A stretch of DNA of 64,000 nucleotides from Phycisphaerae bacterium (GCA_028714255.1 JAQTMR010000009.1:38835-102834); one strand, 5' to 3'; counted from the stretch's first letter, positions 29,214-37,201 are shown. Notes: a model not told the origin generated them from the sequence alone. Numbers and translations: made by a program.

Positions 29214-29275
29214 TTTGTAAATTTTACAAATATTACAACTTTTTTCTTGAATTCAGGATTATTATGTGCGATACT
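29214..29275 (+). promoter_or_regulatory. Promoter and palindromic operator of the toxin-antitoxin pair
   Basis: TTGAAT (29247-29252), 17 bases, GATACT (29270-29275) form a promoter just before the antitoxin gene. Upstream lies a perfect 17-bp palindrome TTTGTAAATTTTACAAA (29214-29230), a likely binding site for the Phd-type antitoxin, which normally represses its own operon. Confidence 0.45.
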
Positions 29276-29298
29276 ATATAGAGGAAAGGGATATTACT

Positions 29299-29544
29299 AT
29301 GACTAAAGTAAGTATGACCAAAGCCAGACATAGTTTTACGGATATAGCCAACCGCGTAATGTTCGGTGACGAGCGGATTTGCATCGAGAAGAACAATAAA
29401 CCAGCCGTAGCCGTTGTTCCTATTGAGGATTTAGAGATATTGGAGGCATTGGAGGATAAAATCGACCTCGAAGAGGCCCTCAAAATGCTGAAAAAACCGG
29501 GTTTCATCAGCCTTAAAGCCCTCAAGAAGAAACTTGGGATTTAA
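29299..29544 (+). CDS. Antitoxin of the Phd/YefM family
   Basis: 81 residues from the ATG at 29299, which has GGAAAGGG eight bases upstream. The N-terminal half (MTKARHSFTDIANRVMFGDERICIEKNNKPAVAVVPIEDLE) is the Phd/YefM DNA-binding fold. The acidic middle (LEALEDKIDLEEALK) and C-terminal part would wrap the toxin. The RelE-type toxin gene starts 12 bases downstream. Confidence 0.9.
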   Translation: MTKVSMTKARHSFTDIANRVMFGDERICIEKNNKPAVAVVPIEDLEILEALEDKIDLEEALKMLKKPGFISLKALKKKLGI

Positions 29545-29556
29545 CCGGATACAGGG

Positions 29557-29820
29557 ATGTATGCAGTCAAATTAAAACCACAGGCCGCAAAATTCATTGC
29601 GGCCCAGCCTAATAAGAAAATCCAGCGTCAGTTAATTGCCCACATAGAAGCGCTGGCAGTCAACCCACGGCCTGTCGGAAGTAAACTACTTCATACGCAG
29701 GAAAAACTTTACCGCATCCGTTCTGGTGATTACCGTATCATTTATCAAATTCAGGATAAGATTCTACTTGTGGTTATAGTAAGTATCGGCAACCGAAAAG
29801 ACATCTATCGCTACCTATGA
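29557..29820 (+). CDS. RelE/ParE-family toxin
   Basis: 87 residues of the RelE mRNA interferase group: YAVKLKPQAAKFIAAQPNKKIQRQLIAHIEAL, then KLLHTQEKLYRIRSGDYRIIYQIQDKILLVVIVSIGNRKDIYR. Basic catalytic-type residues (Lys/Arg in YRIRSGDYRIIY and NRKDIYR) are present, as in RelE toxins that cut mRNA on the ribosome. It forms a type II pair with the preceding antitoxin. Confidence 0.9.
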   Translation: MYAVKLKPQAAKFIAAQPNKKIQRQLIAHIEALAVNPRPVGSKLLHTQEKLYRIRSGDYRIIYQIQDKILLVVIVSIGNRKDIYRYL

Positions 29821-29873
29821 AAATGGCACGCTTCCTTTTCTTTGACATTTGCCATTCCCCTTTACCTACAGAA

Positions 29874-30566
29874 TCAGTTTCCCTCTATATTCCTGATTGC
29901 TTCATCGGCGGCCCTGCGGACATCCGCGTTTGGGTCTTCCACCCTTGCTTTTTCAAGGGCGGTATGGGCGTTTGCGTTTTTAACTTTGCCGAAAGCATTG
30001 GCAGCTTCGGCACGTAATTCGGGGTCGGGGTCCGAAAGCAGAATATTCTCGAGGGAGAATCTAACGTTATCATCGAAGGAAAAACCCGCTAAATCTCTTA
30101 TGGCCTGCCTACGAATCTCTTTATCGCCCGCCCGGAGCTGGTTTGTAAGCTCGTTTTTCCTGTATTGCAGTTCGAGGTTCGTCTGCAGGGCGCTTTCACT
30201 AAACTGCTGCGGCTGCGATACAACCTGCGGCGAGATTGTCGAATACACAACCGTTTGTCTTTCAATTACCACCGGCTGCCTTTCAACTACTACTGGTGGA
30301 GCAACAACATAATAATCCGGCCTTTGGTCGTACCATGAACTGCCGCCGATAATAATGGTTGTCCGGCGCGGACCATAGTTCCGCCAGGTAGGTGCGGAAT
30401 AGCAGGAACGACGGCCAAAACCGTAGTCGGGCCGGCGGTTATGATTAAAACCCGAACGACCGCCAATATTAATATCTACATTTACTTTAGGCCGTGCTAA
30501 AGCCGAATTGGGCAGTACAACCAGTAAACCCGCTGCCGCTATTAATATGTATCTTAAAGTTTTCAT
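29874..30566 (-). CDS. Exported protein with HEAT repeats
   Basis: 230 residues: a signal peptide (MKTLRYILIAAAGLLVV..SALA), a low-complexity region rich in Arg, Tyr and Val (about 25-110, with VVERQPVVIERQTVV), and two or three HEAT-type repeats (about 140-228, IRRQAIRDLAGFSFDD, LRAEAANAFGKVKNANAH, VRRAADEAIRNI). HEAT repeats usually form a protein-binding surface. No enzymatic motif. Probably periplasmic or cell-envelope associated. Confidence 0.8.
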   Translation of the reverse strand: MKTLRYILIAAAGLLVVLPNSALARPKVNVDINIGGRSGFNHNRRPDYGFGRRSCYSAPTWRNYGPRRTTIIIGGSSWYDQRPDYYVVAPPVVVERQPVVIERQTVVYSTISPQVVSQPQQFSESALQTNLELQYRKNELTNQLRAGDKEIRRQAIRDLAGFSFDDNVRFSLENILLSDPDPELRAEAANAFGKVKNANAHTALEKARVEDPNADVRRAADEAIRNIEGN

Positions 30567-30747
30567 TTTGTCGTTCCTTTCCTTATATAAAGCCGTTCTG
30601 TTTTCACTAATTTAGACGCTCTCGACCGGCCTTTTATTGCAAATCGCGGTAAAAAAATGAAGAAATCGACAGATGGCTGCCGTGGCAGGTCAAATGGTAT
30701 CTTCTTTGTGCGGCAGGCGAGATGCTACAAGCAAGTATTCCTGTTAA

Positions 30748-31020
30748 CTATAATTTTTTCAGTAGGTCCAAATTGCCGCGTATCAGCGCCAATTTCTTTC
30801 TTCTCGTCCAGCCTTTTAACTGTGCCTCTCGCTTTAGGGCATCACACCGAACAGGAAACTTTTCACAATAAAGCAGCTTCTTTGCACCAAATCTGCTTGT
30901 GAAACGACCGCCTTGGCCACTCTTATGTCGCAGGAATCTTCGTTCGACATTATCCGTTACCCCCGTATAAAAACGACCGTCAGAACACTCGATGATATAA
31001 ACAAACCATAATTTTGGCAT
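30748..31020 (-). CDS. GIY-YIG domain protein
   Basis: 90 residues, the small stand-alone GIY-YIG type. FVYIIECSDGRFYTGVTDNVERRFLRH contains the YII..YTG core and catalytic Arg, and the tail (ALKREAQLKGWTRRKKLALIRGN) is the usual basic end. Relatives are annotated as structure-specific or excinuclease-like nucleases, with no known pathway. It lies next to a repeat-hairpin cluster and tRNA-Gln. Confidence 0.88.
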   Translation of the reverse strand: MPKLWFVYIIECSDGRFYTGVTDNVERRFLRHKSGQGGRFTSRFGAKKLLYCEKFPVRCDALKREAQLKGWTRRKKLALIRGNLDLLKKL

Positions 31021-31057
31021 CCTTCGACTCCCTCGCTGCCGCTCGGTCGCTCAGGAT
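31021..31057. repeat. CCTTCGACT..GCTCAGGA mobile repeat, variant copy
   Basis: Begins CCTTCGACTCCC and ends GGTCGCTCAGGATG, the same outer sequence as the repeats at 36905-36935 and 48559-48581 but with a longer GC-rich middle. It abuts the start codon of the GIY-YIG gene on one side and the 17-bp hairpin on the other. Confidence 0.6.
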
Positions 31058-31094
31058 GGTTGGATTCACTCGCAGAATGCGAGTGAATCCAACC
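31058..31094 (-). repeat. Perfect 17-bp hairpin directly 3' of tRNA-Gln
   Basis: 31058-31074 (GGTTGGATTCACTCGCA) and 31078-31094 are perfect inverse complements around a GAA triloop. The hairpin ends 2 bases from the discriminator base of tRNA-Gln. There is no T-run beyond it, so it is not a standard terminator. It could be a processing signal or part of an inserted element. Confidence 0.85.
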
Positions 31095-31095
31095 A

Positions 31096-31166
31096 CTGGG
31101 GAACAAGGATTCGAACCTTGACTAAATGATTCAGAGTCATTTGTGCTACCGTTACACTATTCCCCA
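31096..31166 (-). tRNA. tRNA-Gln (anticodon CTG)
   Basis: Full cloverleaf on the minus strand: acceptor TGGGGAA/TTCCCCA, D arm with GTAACGGTAGCAC, anticodon stem AATGA/TCATT with loop CTCTGAA (anticodon CTG, reads CAG), T arm AAGG-TTCGAAT-CCTT. Discriminator G. The CCA end is not encoded. Confidence 0.95.
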
Positions 31167-31248
31167 AACCAAACCATGATTGTAAGATGCCGATGGCGAA
31201 TTGTCAATTGCAATTGACAGTTATCCGCGTAACCGCTAATCTACTTCT

Positions 31249-32052
31249 ATGATTCGCTTTTTCCAAATTATGGTTCTGCTCTGCACAACAGCGGTGATTA
31301 CAGGATGCAGCGGTCCTGTGAAAGAAAAGCCTATATGGGAGCAGGTTAAGTTAAGCGATGTAGCCACCCCTGCCGAGACAAAACCCGGGGGCAGGCTCTT
31401 AAAGACAATAAATATCGATATCCATATTTTTGAATTGCCCGCCAAAGACGCCAACACGCTGAACGTTGTCTGGCAGATGATGTACACAAAGCCGCTGCAA
31501 TTTAACGACTACGAGGCATTCAAAGCCAACTCATTTTCAATCGGCTTCGGCCAAATCTCAATGTGGAACACCATCGCCAAGGTACTGCTCGATGCCGGCG
31601 GTAAACATATAGAAACAGTATCACTGCTGCTGCCCGACGGCGAAACGAATGATTTCACCGTTGCGAGATTGCACAAAGAACAGACCGTTTTCTATATTTC
31701 AGGCGACGGCCCAATGGAAGGGGTTTCTCTCGGTCCCGGCAGTCTTGCCCTGCGAATAAAAGTTGAAAAAATTCCCGGCTCAAGAGGCGTGTGCAGGCTT
31801 AGCGCCCAGCCGGTGTTTCCATCTCCAATAACAAGTCCTGTTCCGCAGCTTCAAGCCCGCGCGAAATTGTCTGAATTTCTTTTTCCCTCGGCAGGGTTCG
31901 AATTGAAAATGAGCCCGGGCGATTTTGTCCTGCTCGGGCCTGAAAAATACATCGACAACCAAATAACCTTGGGCAGTTTGTTCTTCAGCAGGCCCAAACC
32001 CAAACCTATTGTCAGTATGTTCCTGATTCTGTGTACCCGGATAATAGACTGA
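31249..32052 (+). CDS. Putative lipoprotein of unknown function
   Basis: 267 residues. The N-terminus is a lipoprotein signal with lipobox ITGC (cysteine at about residue 20). The mature part has alternating beta-rich segments (LLKTINIDIHIFELPAKDANTLN, FSIGFGQISMW, HIETVSLLLPDGETNDFTVARL, GPGSLALRIKVEKIPGSRGVCRL) without known catalytic motifs. It looks like the planctomycete outer- or inner-membrane lipoproteins of unknown role. It is followed after about 70 bases by a DUF362 gene. Confidence 0.7.
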   Translation: MIRFFQIMVLLCTTAVITGCSGPVKEKPIWEQVKLSDVATPAETKPGGRLLKTINIDIHIFELPAKDANTLNVVWQMMYTKPLQFNDYEAFKANSFSIGFGQISMWNTIAKVLLDAGGKHIETVSLLLPDGETNDFTVARLHKEQTVFYISGDGPMEGVSLGPGSLALRIKVEKIPGSRGVCRLSAQPVFPSPITSPVPQLQARAKLSEFLFPSAGFELKMSPGDFVLLGPEKYIDNQITLGSLFFSRPKPKPIVSMFLILCTRIID

Positions 32053-32087
32053 GCCTTCGTATGCCCAATTTTATTTATAGTGAGCTT

Positions 32088-32114
32088 GTCCGCCCTGAGC
32101 CTGTCGAAGGGGTC
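32088..32114. repeat. GTCCGCCCTGAGC..GTCGAAGGGG mobile repeat
   Basis: GTCCGCCCTGAGCCTGTCGAAGGGGTC here matches, in reverse, the copy inside nnrD (36905-36935). It lies directly upstream of the DUF362 start, and its GAAGGGG forms the only ribosome-binding-like sequence for that gene. Confidence 0.7.
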
Positions 32115-32120
32115 GAACCT

Positions 32121-33056
32121 ATGGTGTCACTAACTCGATGCAATGATTACAGCCAGGCGGAGATTGCCGGGGCAATCGCAAGACATTTCGAGCTTCTCGG
32201 CGGTCTGGAAAAGTTCGTATCGCGCGGCGATAGTGTTCTGCTGAAGCCGAATTTCATCGCCCCGAGGGCCCGCCGATGTGCCGCCCAGACCGACCCGGCG
32301 GTTCTGCTCGAAGTCGCCAGGCTGCTGAAAGATTTCGGGGCAAGGCCTTTTATCGGCGATTCGCCGGCATGGAGCAATGTTTTCGCGTGCGTAAAGGCGT
32401 TGAAGATGGAAGACGCTCTGAAAAAGATGGCTATCCCGGTAAAGCAACTCAATAAACCGAAAGAGTGCCGAATAGGAACGAAAGATATCAAGGTCGGCAT
32501 AAGTTCAATCGCGCTCGACGCAGACGTAATTATAAATATGCCGAAGTTCAAGACGCATCAGCAGTTGGCAGCGACATTCGCAATCAAGAATATGTTCGGC
32601 TGCGTAACCGGCAAGCGGAAGGCGCTCTGGCACTTTACAAAAGGCAAAAACGCCGATGAGTTTTGCGAGATGCTGATTGAAATATACAAATTTTTGAATC
32701 CCGCTTTGACTATTATCGATGCCGTGACAACAATGGACGGCCCCGGCCCAATCCGCGGCAGAGCAAGGCCGCTCGGCTGGCTGATTGGAGGTACAGAACC
32801 AATCGCCTGCGAAACCGTGTGCTGTAAATTAGTAAACATCCATCCGCAGAACATCCCGATTATCAAAACGGCATCGCAAATGGGGTTCGGCTGTTCGGAT
32901 GCGGACAAGATAACAATACTCGGCGATTCGCTGCCGAAAGAAGCGTGTATGGATTTCGAAATGCCCCGGCTTATACCAATTATGTTCTCTCTGCCGCACG
33001 TTTTCAAAAGCATCTGCAAACAGGTAATCCTTCTGGCCAAATCCGCTAAAAAATGA
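32121..33056 (+). CDS. DUF362-domain protein
   Basis: 311 residues from the ATG at 32121, which is eight bases after GAAGGGG and gives the usual family start (MVSLTRCNDYSQAEIAGAI). An ATG at 32061 would add a stretch translated from the mobile repeat (RPEPVEG). DUF362 blocks: VLLKPNFIAP, IGDSPAW, DADVIINMPKFKTHQQLAATFAIKNMFG and AVTTMDGPGP. The family is sometimes linked to Fe-S or cofactor proteins but has no established reaction. No ferredoxin cysteines are evident. Confidence 0.85.
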   Translation: MVSLTRCNDYSQAEIAGAIARHFELLGGLEKFVSRGDSVLLKPNFIAPRARRCAAQTDPAVLLEVARLLKDFGARPFIGDSPAWSNVFACVKALKMEDALKKMAIPVKQLNKPKECRIGTKDIKVGISSIALDADVIINMPKFKTHQQLAATFAIKNMFGCVTGKRKALWHFTKGKNADEFCEMLIEIYKFLNPALTIIDAVTTMDGPGPIRGRARPLGWLIGGTEPIACETVCCKLVNIHPQNIPIIKTASQMGFGCSDADKITILGDSLPKEACMDFEMPRLIPIMFSLPHVFKSICKQVILLAKSAKK

Positions 33057-33068
33057 TAAGTATCAAAT

Positions 33069-34106
33069 ATGAAAATCAAGCAGATAAACATTCTCGGTAT
33101 TGAGACCAGTTGCGACGAGACGGCGGCGGCGGTTGTCGCAGAGGGGAAGGTTATCAAGTCTTCTGTAGTTGCTTCGCAGACGAAGCTGCACGAAAAATAC
33201 GGCGGAGTCGTCCCGGAAATCGCATCCCGCGCTCATATCGAAAAAATATATCCGGTTATAGCTGAAGCAATCACACAGGCAGGAGTTGGCGAAGATAATA
33301 TTGACGCAATCGCGGTGGCAAACCAGCCGGGGTTAACAGTCGCCTTGATAGTAGGCGTAACCGCAGCCAAGACACTCGCGTTTATGTGGGAAAAACCATT
33401 GATAGCAATCAACCATTTACACGCACATCTGCAGTCGGCTCTTTTGGGTCAGGATAGTCCGGAACTGCCCGCAGCGGCTTTGATAGTATCGGGGGGACAT
33501 ACGAGTTTATACGATTATCATTCACCATTGCAGCCTGTGCTGCTGGGTTCTACGATTGACGACGCCGCGGGCGAGGCCTTTGATAAAGTTGCAAGCATCT
33601 TGAACCTGCCTTATCCGGGCGGGCCATCCATCGAAAAGGCGGCCAAAAACGGCGACTCGAAGGCAATCAAATTTCCGGTATCGATGCTCGGAAAAGATTC
33701 GCTGGATTTTTCGTTCAGCGGAATTAAGACCGCTGTATTGTATTACTGTCACGGCAAGGACATGAAGGGCGAGAACAAAGTCGATTCGATGACCAGTGAG
33801 GAAATCGCAGATATCGCAGCTTCGTTTCAGTCGGCGGTGGTCGATGCGCTTGTCAAAAAAACAAAGCGGGCCGCTGAAAAAATCGGAGCAAAAACAATAT
33901 TGCTCGGAGGCGGAGTCGCAGCCAATACCGAATTGCGAACACGCCTGCAAGAGATGTGCGATTCGATGACACCGGCAAGAAAACTGCTGGTTGCACCGAA
34001 ACAATATTGCACCGATAACGCCGTTATGGTAGCTTCGTTGGCGTATTATAAATTCAAAGCAGGACTCTTTGCGGATTTAACATTAGAGCCGAAATCTACC
34101 GGATGA
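33069..34106 (+). CDS. tsaD: tRNA threonylcarbamoyladenosine transferase TsaD
   Basis: 345 residues. With TsaB, C and E it puts threonylcarbamoyl on A37 of tRNAs reading ANN codons. ASKHA fold: LGIETSCDETAAAVV start, the metal-binding HLHAHLQSAL (His about 115 and 119), VSGGHTSLY, DDAAGEAFDKVASIL and the late GGGVAANTELR and TDNAVMVA. It follows the DUF362 gene by 12 bases. Partner genes are not in the window. Confidence 0.96.
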   Translation: MKIKQINILGIETSCDETAAAVVAEGKVIKSSVVASQTKLHEKYGGVVPEIASRAHIEKIYPVIAEAITQAGVGEDNIDAIAVANQPGLTVALIVGVTAAKTLAFMWEKPLIAINHLHAHLQSALLGQDSPELPAAALIVSGGHTSLYDYHSPLQPVLLGSTIDDAAGEAFDKVASILNLPYPGGPSIEKAAKNGDSKAIKFPVSMLGKDSLDFSFSGIKTAVLYYCHGKDMKGENKVDSMTSEEIADIAASFQSAVVDALVKKTKRAAEKIGAKTILLGGGVAANTELRTRLQEMCDSMTPARKLLVAPKQYCTDNAVMVASLAYYKFKAGLFADLTLEPKSTG

Positions 34107-34160
34107 ACCAAGGCGAAACAGAGCCGCGACCGTAAGGGAGTGGTAATTTTTTGTATTTAG

Positions 34161-34179
34161 CCCACAGTTTTACTGAGGG
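34161..34179 (+). repeat. Hairpin repeat between tsaD and larB
   Basis: CCCACAGT (34161-34168) pairs with ACTGAGGG (34172-34179) around TTT with one mismatch. The flanks TTAG before and TTACT after match, reversed, the CTAA-flanked hairpin family. Could end tsaD transcription. Confidence 0.5.
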
Positions 34180-34203
34180 TTACTTTGAATAAAGGAAAGT
34201 CAA

Positions 34204-34971
34204 ATTCGAAGTGAACAACTGAAAAAATTGTTATCACAGGTTAAAAATGGCAAGGTCACCCTCGATGAAGCCATCACTAAGCTTCGCCACCTGCCTTTCG
34301 AGGATTTGGGATTCGCCCACGTGGACCATCACCGCCAGATTCGCTGCGGCTTTCCGGAAGTTATTTACTGCCCCGGCAAAACGACCGAACAAGTAATCAA
34401 AATATTCGAGAGCCTGTCTAAAAAAGGCAATAATATCCTCGCCACACGGGCAGAGGAAACCGTTTTCAAGGCGCTGGCCAAAACAAAAAAGTTCCCGAAG
34501 GCAAGATACGAAAAGGCAGCGAAAGCGATTGTCCTTGAGCAGAAAAAAATCAAGTTTTCCAAATCTGTTATTCCGATAGTTACGGCAGGCACGGCTGATT
34601 TACCCATCGCAGCAGAAGCGAAAGTTACCGCCGAGATTATGGGCCAGCGGACAGAACTGGTTTGCGACGTCGGCGTGGCGGGCCTGCACAGACTAATCGG
34701 TCATCTGCCGAAACTGCAAAAGGCAAACGTCATCATCGTTATAGCGGGAATGGAAGGAGCTTTAGCCAGCGTTGTCGGGGGTCTGGTTAGCTGTCCCGTA
34801 ATTGCTGTCCCCACCAGCGTCGGCACGGGCGCAAGTTTCGGCGGCATCGCCGCCCTTTTGACTATGCTCAATAGCTGTGCCGCAGGCGTCACCGTCGTCA
34901 ATATCGACAACGGCTTTTCCGCAGGCGTAGCCGCGACACTTATAAACAAAAGAATCGAATCAGGAAAATAA
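34204..34971 (+). CDS. larB: LarB, nickel-pincer cofactor carboxylase; AUU start
   Basis: 255 residues if started at the ATT at 34204. It carboxylates and hydrolyses nicotinic acid adenine dinucleotide, the first step of the nickel-pincer nucleotide of lactate racemase-type enzymes. Core: RHLPFEDLGFAHVDHHRQIRCGFPEVIYCPGKT, then the AIR-carboxylase-like half (VGVAGLHRLIGHLPKL, VIAVPTSVGTGASFGG). The frame has no ATG, GTG or TTG before a TTG at 34228, which lacks a ribosome site. ATT at 34204 has AAAGGA seven bases upstream and restores the family N-terminus (RSEQLKKLLSQVKNGKVTL). larC, larE and larA are not in the window. Confidence 0.88.
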   Translation: MRSEQLKKLLSQVKNGKVTLDEAITKLRHLPFEDLGFAHVDHHRQIRCGFPEVIYCPGKTTEQVIKIFESLSKKGNNILATRAEETVFKALAKTKKFPKARYEKAAKAIVLEQKKIKFSKSVIPIVTAGTADLPIAAEAKVTAEIMGQRTELVCDVGVAGLHRLIGHLPKLQKANVIIVIAGMEGALASVVGGLVSCPVIAVPTSVGTGASFGGIAALLTMLNSCAAGVTVVNIDNGFSAGVAATLINKRIESGK

Positions 34972-35084
34972 AATAAGGATAAACACCTCTCTCTTACTTT
35001 ACACTGATGCATATTCCCCCTAACGAACTTTTGACTACAATGATAGATAAGTAAGCGGGCAGTTTTCCGTGAAGCAAATATACT

Positions 35085-35522
35085 TTAACTCAACCCATCT
35101 ATTACTTTGTCGAGATTGTGCTCCTTAAAGTATTTTTTTTCGTCACGCCAGCGCCCATTTTTATAGGCAGAATTGGCAACTGGTACATCACCAAAACTCT
35201 CTCTGAATCGGAGTATCAAGGCCCTCTCTAATTTTCTCCAGGACTCAACACCTTGTATTTTTCTGCATGTTACAATGTGAAGTTCAAGATGCTTTATTCC
35301 ATAGCAATAAAGCAAATCTTCGCCTTTCCAAACTGCGCTTGAGGCGATTCGTCTTGCACCTTTTTTAGTTGTGCCTATGTATGCAATCCGAGAGTTGCCA
35401 AACCGATATCTGAGTTTCTTGTTTGCGCGGATGATATATACAAGCTTATCATCTTTAAAAGCTGTGCGATTGATTACAAGGGAAGGCTGATTTCTGAATT
35501 TAACCAATAATTTATGAGCCAT
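35085..35522 (-). CDS. GIY-YIG-like protein
   Basis: 145 residues with GGGAGAG six bases before the ATG. LVYIIRANKKLRYRFGNSRIAYIGTTKKGARRIASS is a GIY-YIG-like core with a longer insert between the two halves, and a basic C-terminal part (RALILRFRESFGDVPVANSAYKNG) follows. The catalytic Arg/Glu set is only partly evident (Glu in WRKLERALILRF). It may be a nuclease or only a binding protein. It has the same direction as the next gene but is separated by 54 bases. Confidence 0.65.
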   Translation of the reverse strand: MAHKLLVKFRNQPSLVINRTAFKDDKLVYIIRANKKLRYRFGNSRIAYIGTTKKGARRIASSAVWKGEDLLYCYGIKHLELHIVTCRKIQGVESWRKLERALILRFRESFGDVPVANSAYKNGRWRDEKKYFKEHNLDKVIDGLS

Positions 35523-35576
35523 AATATTCTCTCCCTTGAATTAAAACTGTATATAGGGTTTTTTACATACCCCGTT

Positions 35577-36116
35577 TTATGTTCTTTCCGGATTCTGTAT
35601 TTGTTTTTTCAGTTCGTCGGGGAGCATATCTCTCAAACGGGGATGCGCCTCCACGAGGCGAGCGATATCGGTAAGGTCTTTCAATCGTTTGCTCTGCCTG
35701 CGGCCCGGCTCGGACCAGGCCTTTATTTTGCCTTTGAGAGTATCCTCCAGCGAGGCCACTCTTAGTAAAATACCATTTACGTCAGCCGCAACGGCACGGG
35801 AAGGAAAATCCTTGTAGAAATCCTCCGTACTAAGCTGGATACTTACCGCTGAATGCCCTTTGAAGTTGACAGACCACTCGAATCTCTCCGAACGAAATCC
35901 CGCTTCCTCAAGCAAAGATACAGCACGCCCGATTGACTCGGCGGCAACAACGAAGTCAACGTCCTGCGTCACCATCGTTTGCTGTGCCCAGTGATTCACC
36001 GCAACGCCGCCAATGGCACACCATGCCACGTCGGCTCTCTCAAGGCAGTCAACCATCCTCATCACGTCATCGGTCCCGCCGGAAGTCTGCCAATCATAGA
36101 ATTGCTTGCCTGTCAT
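35577..36116 (-). CDS. Nucleotidyltransferase-fold protein (AbiEii/minimal NTase type)
   Basis: 179 residues. CAIGGVAVNHWAQQTMVTQDVDFVVAAES has the Gly-Gly and Asp-x-Asp pair of the DNA polymerase beta-like nucleotidyltransferases, close to AbiEii-type or DUF-annotated minimal transferases. The later KIKAWSEPGRRQSKRLKDLTDIARLVEAHP is the typical helical tail. Such proteins act as toxins (AbiEii) or are uncharacterised. No AbiEi-like antitoxin gene is adjacent, only a GIY-YIG-like gene, so a toxin role is uncertain. GGAG lies seven bases before the ATG. Confidence 0.75.
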   Translation of the reverse strand: MTGKQFYDWQTSGGTDDVMRMVDCLERADVAWCAIGGVAVNHWAQQTMVTQDVDFVVAAESIGRAVSLLEEAGFRSERFEWSVNFKGHSAVSIQLSTEDFYKDFPSRAVAADVNGILLRVASLEDTLKGKIKAWSEPGRRQSKRLKDLTDIARLVEAHPRLRDMLPDELKKQIQNPERT

Positions 36117-36277
36117 TTCTGTACTCCGCTAAAACATATCAACCATATCATTCATCACGAGAATTATAAACCTTCCTTTTTGCTTGTCAAATCTCTTATT
36201 GACCATATTCCGTGTTGTTTGTAATATAATTGTCGATAGGACACCATGTGGGGTATCCTACTGTGGAACGAGGTTAT

Positions 36278-37174
36278 ATGCAGATAATAAAGACAATCCC
36301 GAAACTTAAACCAAGAAAGTCTGACGCTCACAAAGGCGATTTCGGCAGGGTCTGTATCATAGGCGGCTGTGTCGGTATGAGCGGCGCCGCTGCGCTGGCA
36401 GGCCGGGCCGCACTGCGGGCTGGCGCGGGGCTTGTCAGGATAGCAACACCTAAAAGTATTCTGCCAATCGTCGCCTCGATAGAGCCGGCTTACACAACTA
36501 TACCGCTTGCTGAAGATGCCGAAGGTCGAATATCCGCAAAGGCAATCAATACCATACTCGAAGCCGTCGGCGAAAACGATTGTCTGGCCTTCGGGCCGGG
36601 CATCGGCGTCAGCAGCGGCATCCAGTCGATTCTCGAAACACTCCTTCGGCAGGAAAATTTGCGTATGGTCATCGACGCTGATGGTCTCAATAACCTAAGC
36701 AAAATAAAAAATTGGCCACAAATTACCAGTCACCAGTCACAAGCCACGGGTTTAATTCTAACGCCGCATCCGGGAGAGATGAAAAGATTATGGATGGGAC
36801 TGTTCAGAGAAAAATTGCCATCCGACCGCTGCGAGCTGGCGGGCAAATTTGCGAAGCAGACTAAAACTGTCGTGGTATTGAAAGGCGCAGGGACAGTTGT
36901 TAGCGACCCTTCGACTTCGCTCAGGGCAGGCGGACAGAAAGTTTATGTCAACAAAACCGGCAATCCCGGTATGGCGACCGCAGGCGCAGGCGACGTCCTC
37001 ACGGGTGTTATAACCGCCCTTATGGGTCAGGGTATGAGTAATTTCGACGCGGCAGTGGCCGGCGTTTACATACACGGGCTGGCAGGTGACATCGCCGCGG
37101 GGAAAATGGGGCAGACAAGTTTAATCGCCACCGACATAATCGAATCGCTGCCGAAAGCCTTCCTGGAAAAATAG
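36278..37174 (+). CDS. nnrD: ADP/ATP-dependent NAD(P)H-hydrate dehydratase
   Basis: 298 residues, the YjeF C-terminal (ribokinase-like) half only, without the epimerase half. It repairs hydrated NAD(P)H. Motifs: HKGDFGRVCIIGGCVGMSGAAALAGRAALRAGAGLV, VIDADGLNNL, LTPHPGEMKRL, VVLKGAGTVVSD and NPGMATAGAGDVLTGV. Between VVSD and KVYVN there is an extra loop PSTSLRAGGQ (residues about 211-220) encoded by a mobile repeat, and another small insert (ITSHQSQATG) precedes LILTPHPGE. Both fall in surface turns of the fold, so activity may be kept. The ATG at 36278 has GAGG five bases upstream. Confidence 0.92.
   Translation: MQIIKTIPKLKPRKSDAHKGDFGRVCIIGGCVGMSGAAALAGRAALRAGAGLVRIATPKSILPIVASIEPAYTTIPLAEDAEGRISAKAINTILEAVGENDCLAFGPGIGVSSGIQSILETLLRQENLRMVIDADGLNNLSKIKNWPQITSHQSQATGLILTPHPGEMKRLWMGLFREKLPSDRCELAGKFAKQTKTVVVLKGAGTVVSDPSTSLRAGGQKVYVNKTGNPGMATAGAGDVLTGVITALMGQGMSNFDAAVAGVYIHGLAGDIAAGKMGQTSLIATDIIESLPKAFLEK
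36905..36935. repeat. Mobile repeat inside the nnrD coding region
   Basis: GACCCTTCGACTTCGCTC AGGGCAGGCGGAC lies in frame in nnrD and is translated as DPSTSLRAGG. The reverse of it is nearly the same as 32088-32114, and the core recurs at 48559-48581. Confidence 0.8.
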
Positions 37175-37201
37175 TGTTCGTCTTTTGAGCTGAAATCGAA
37201 C

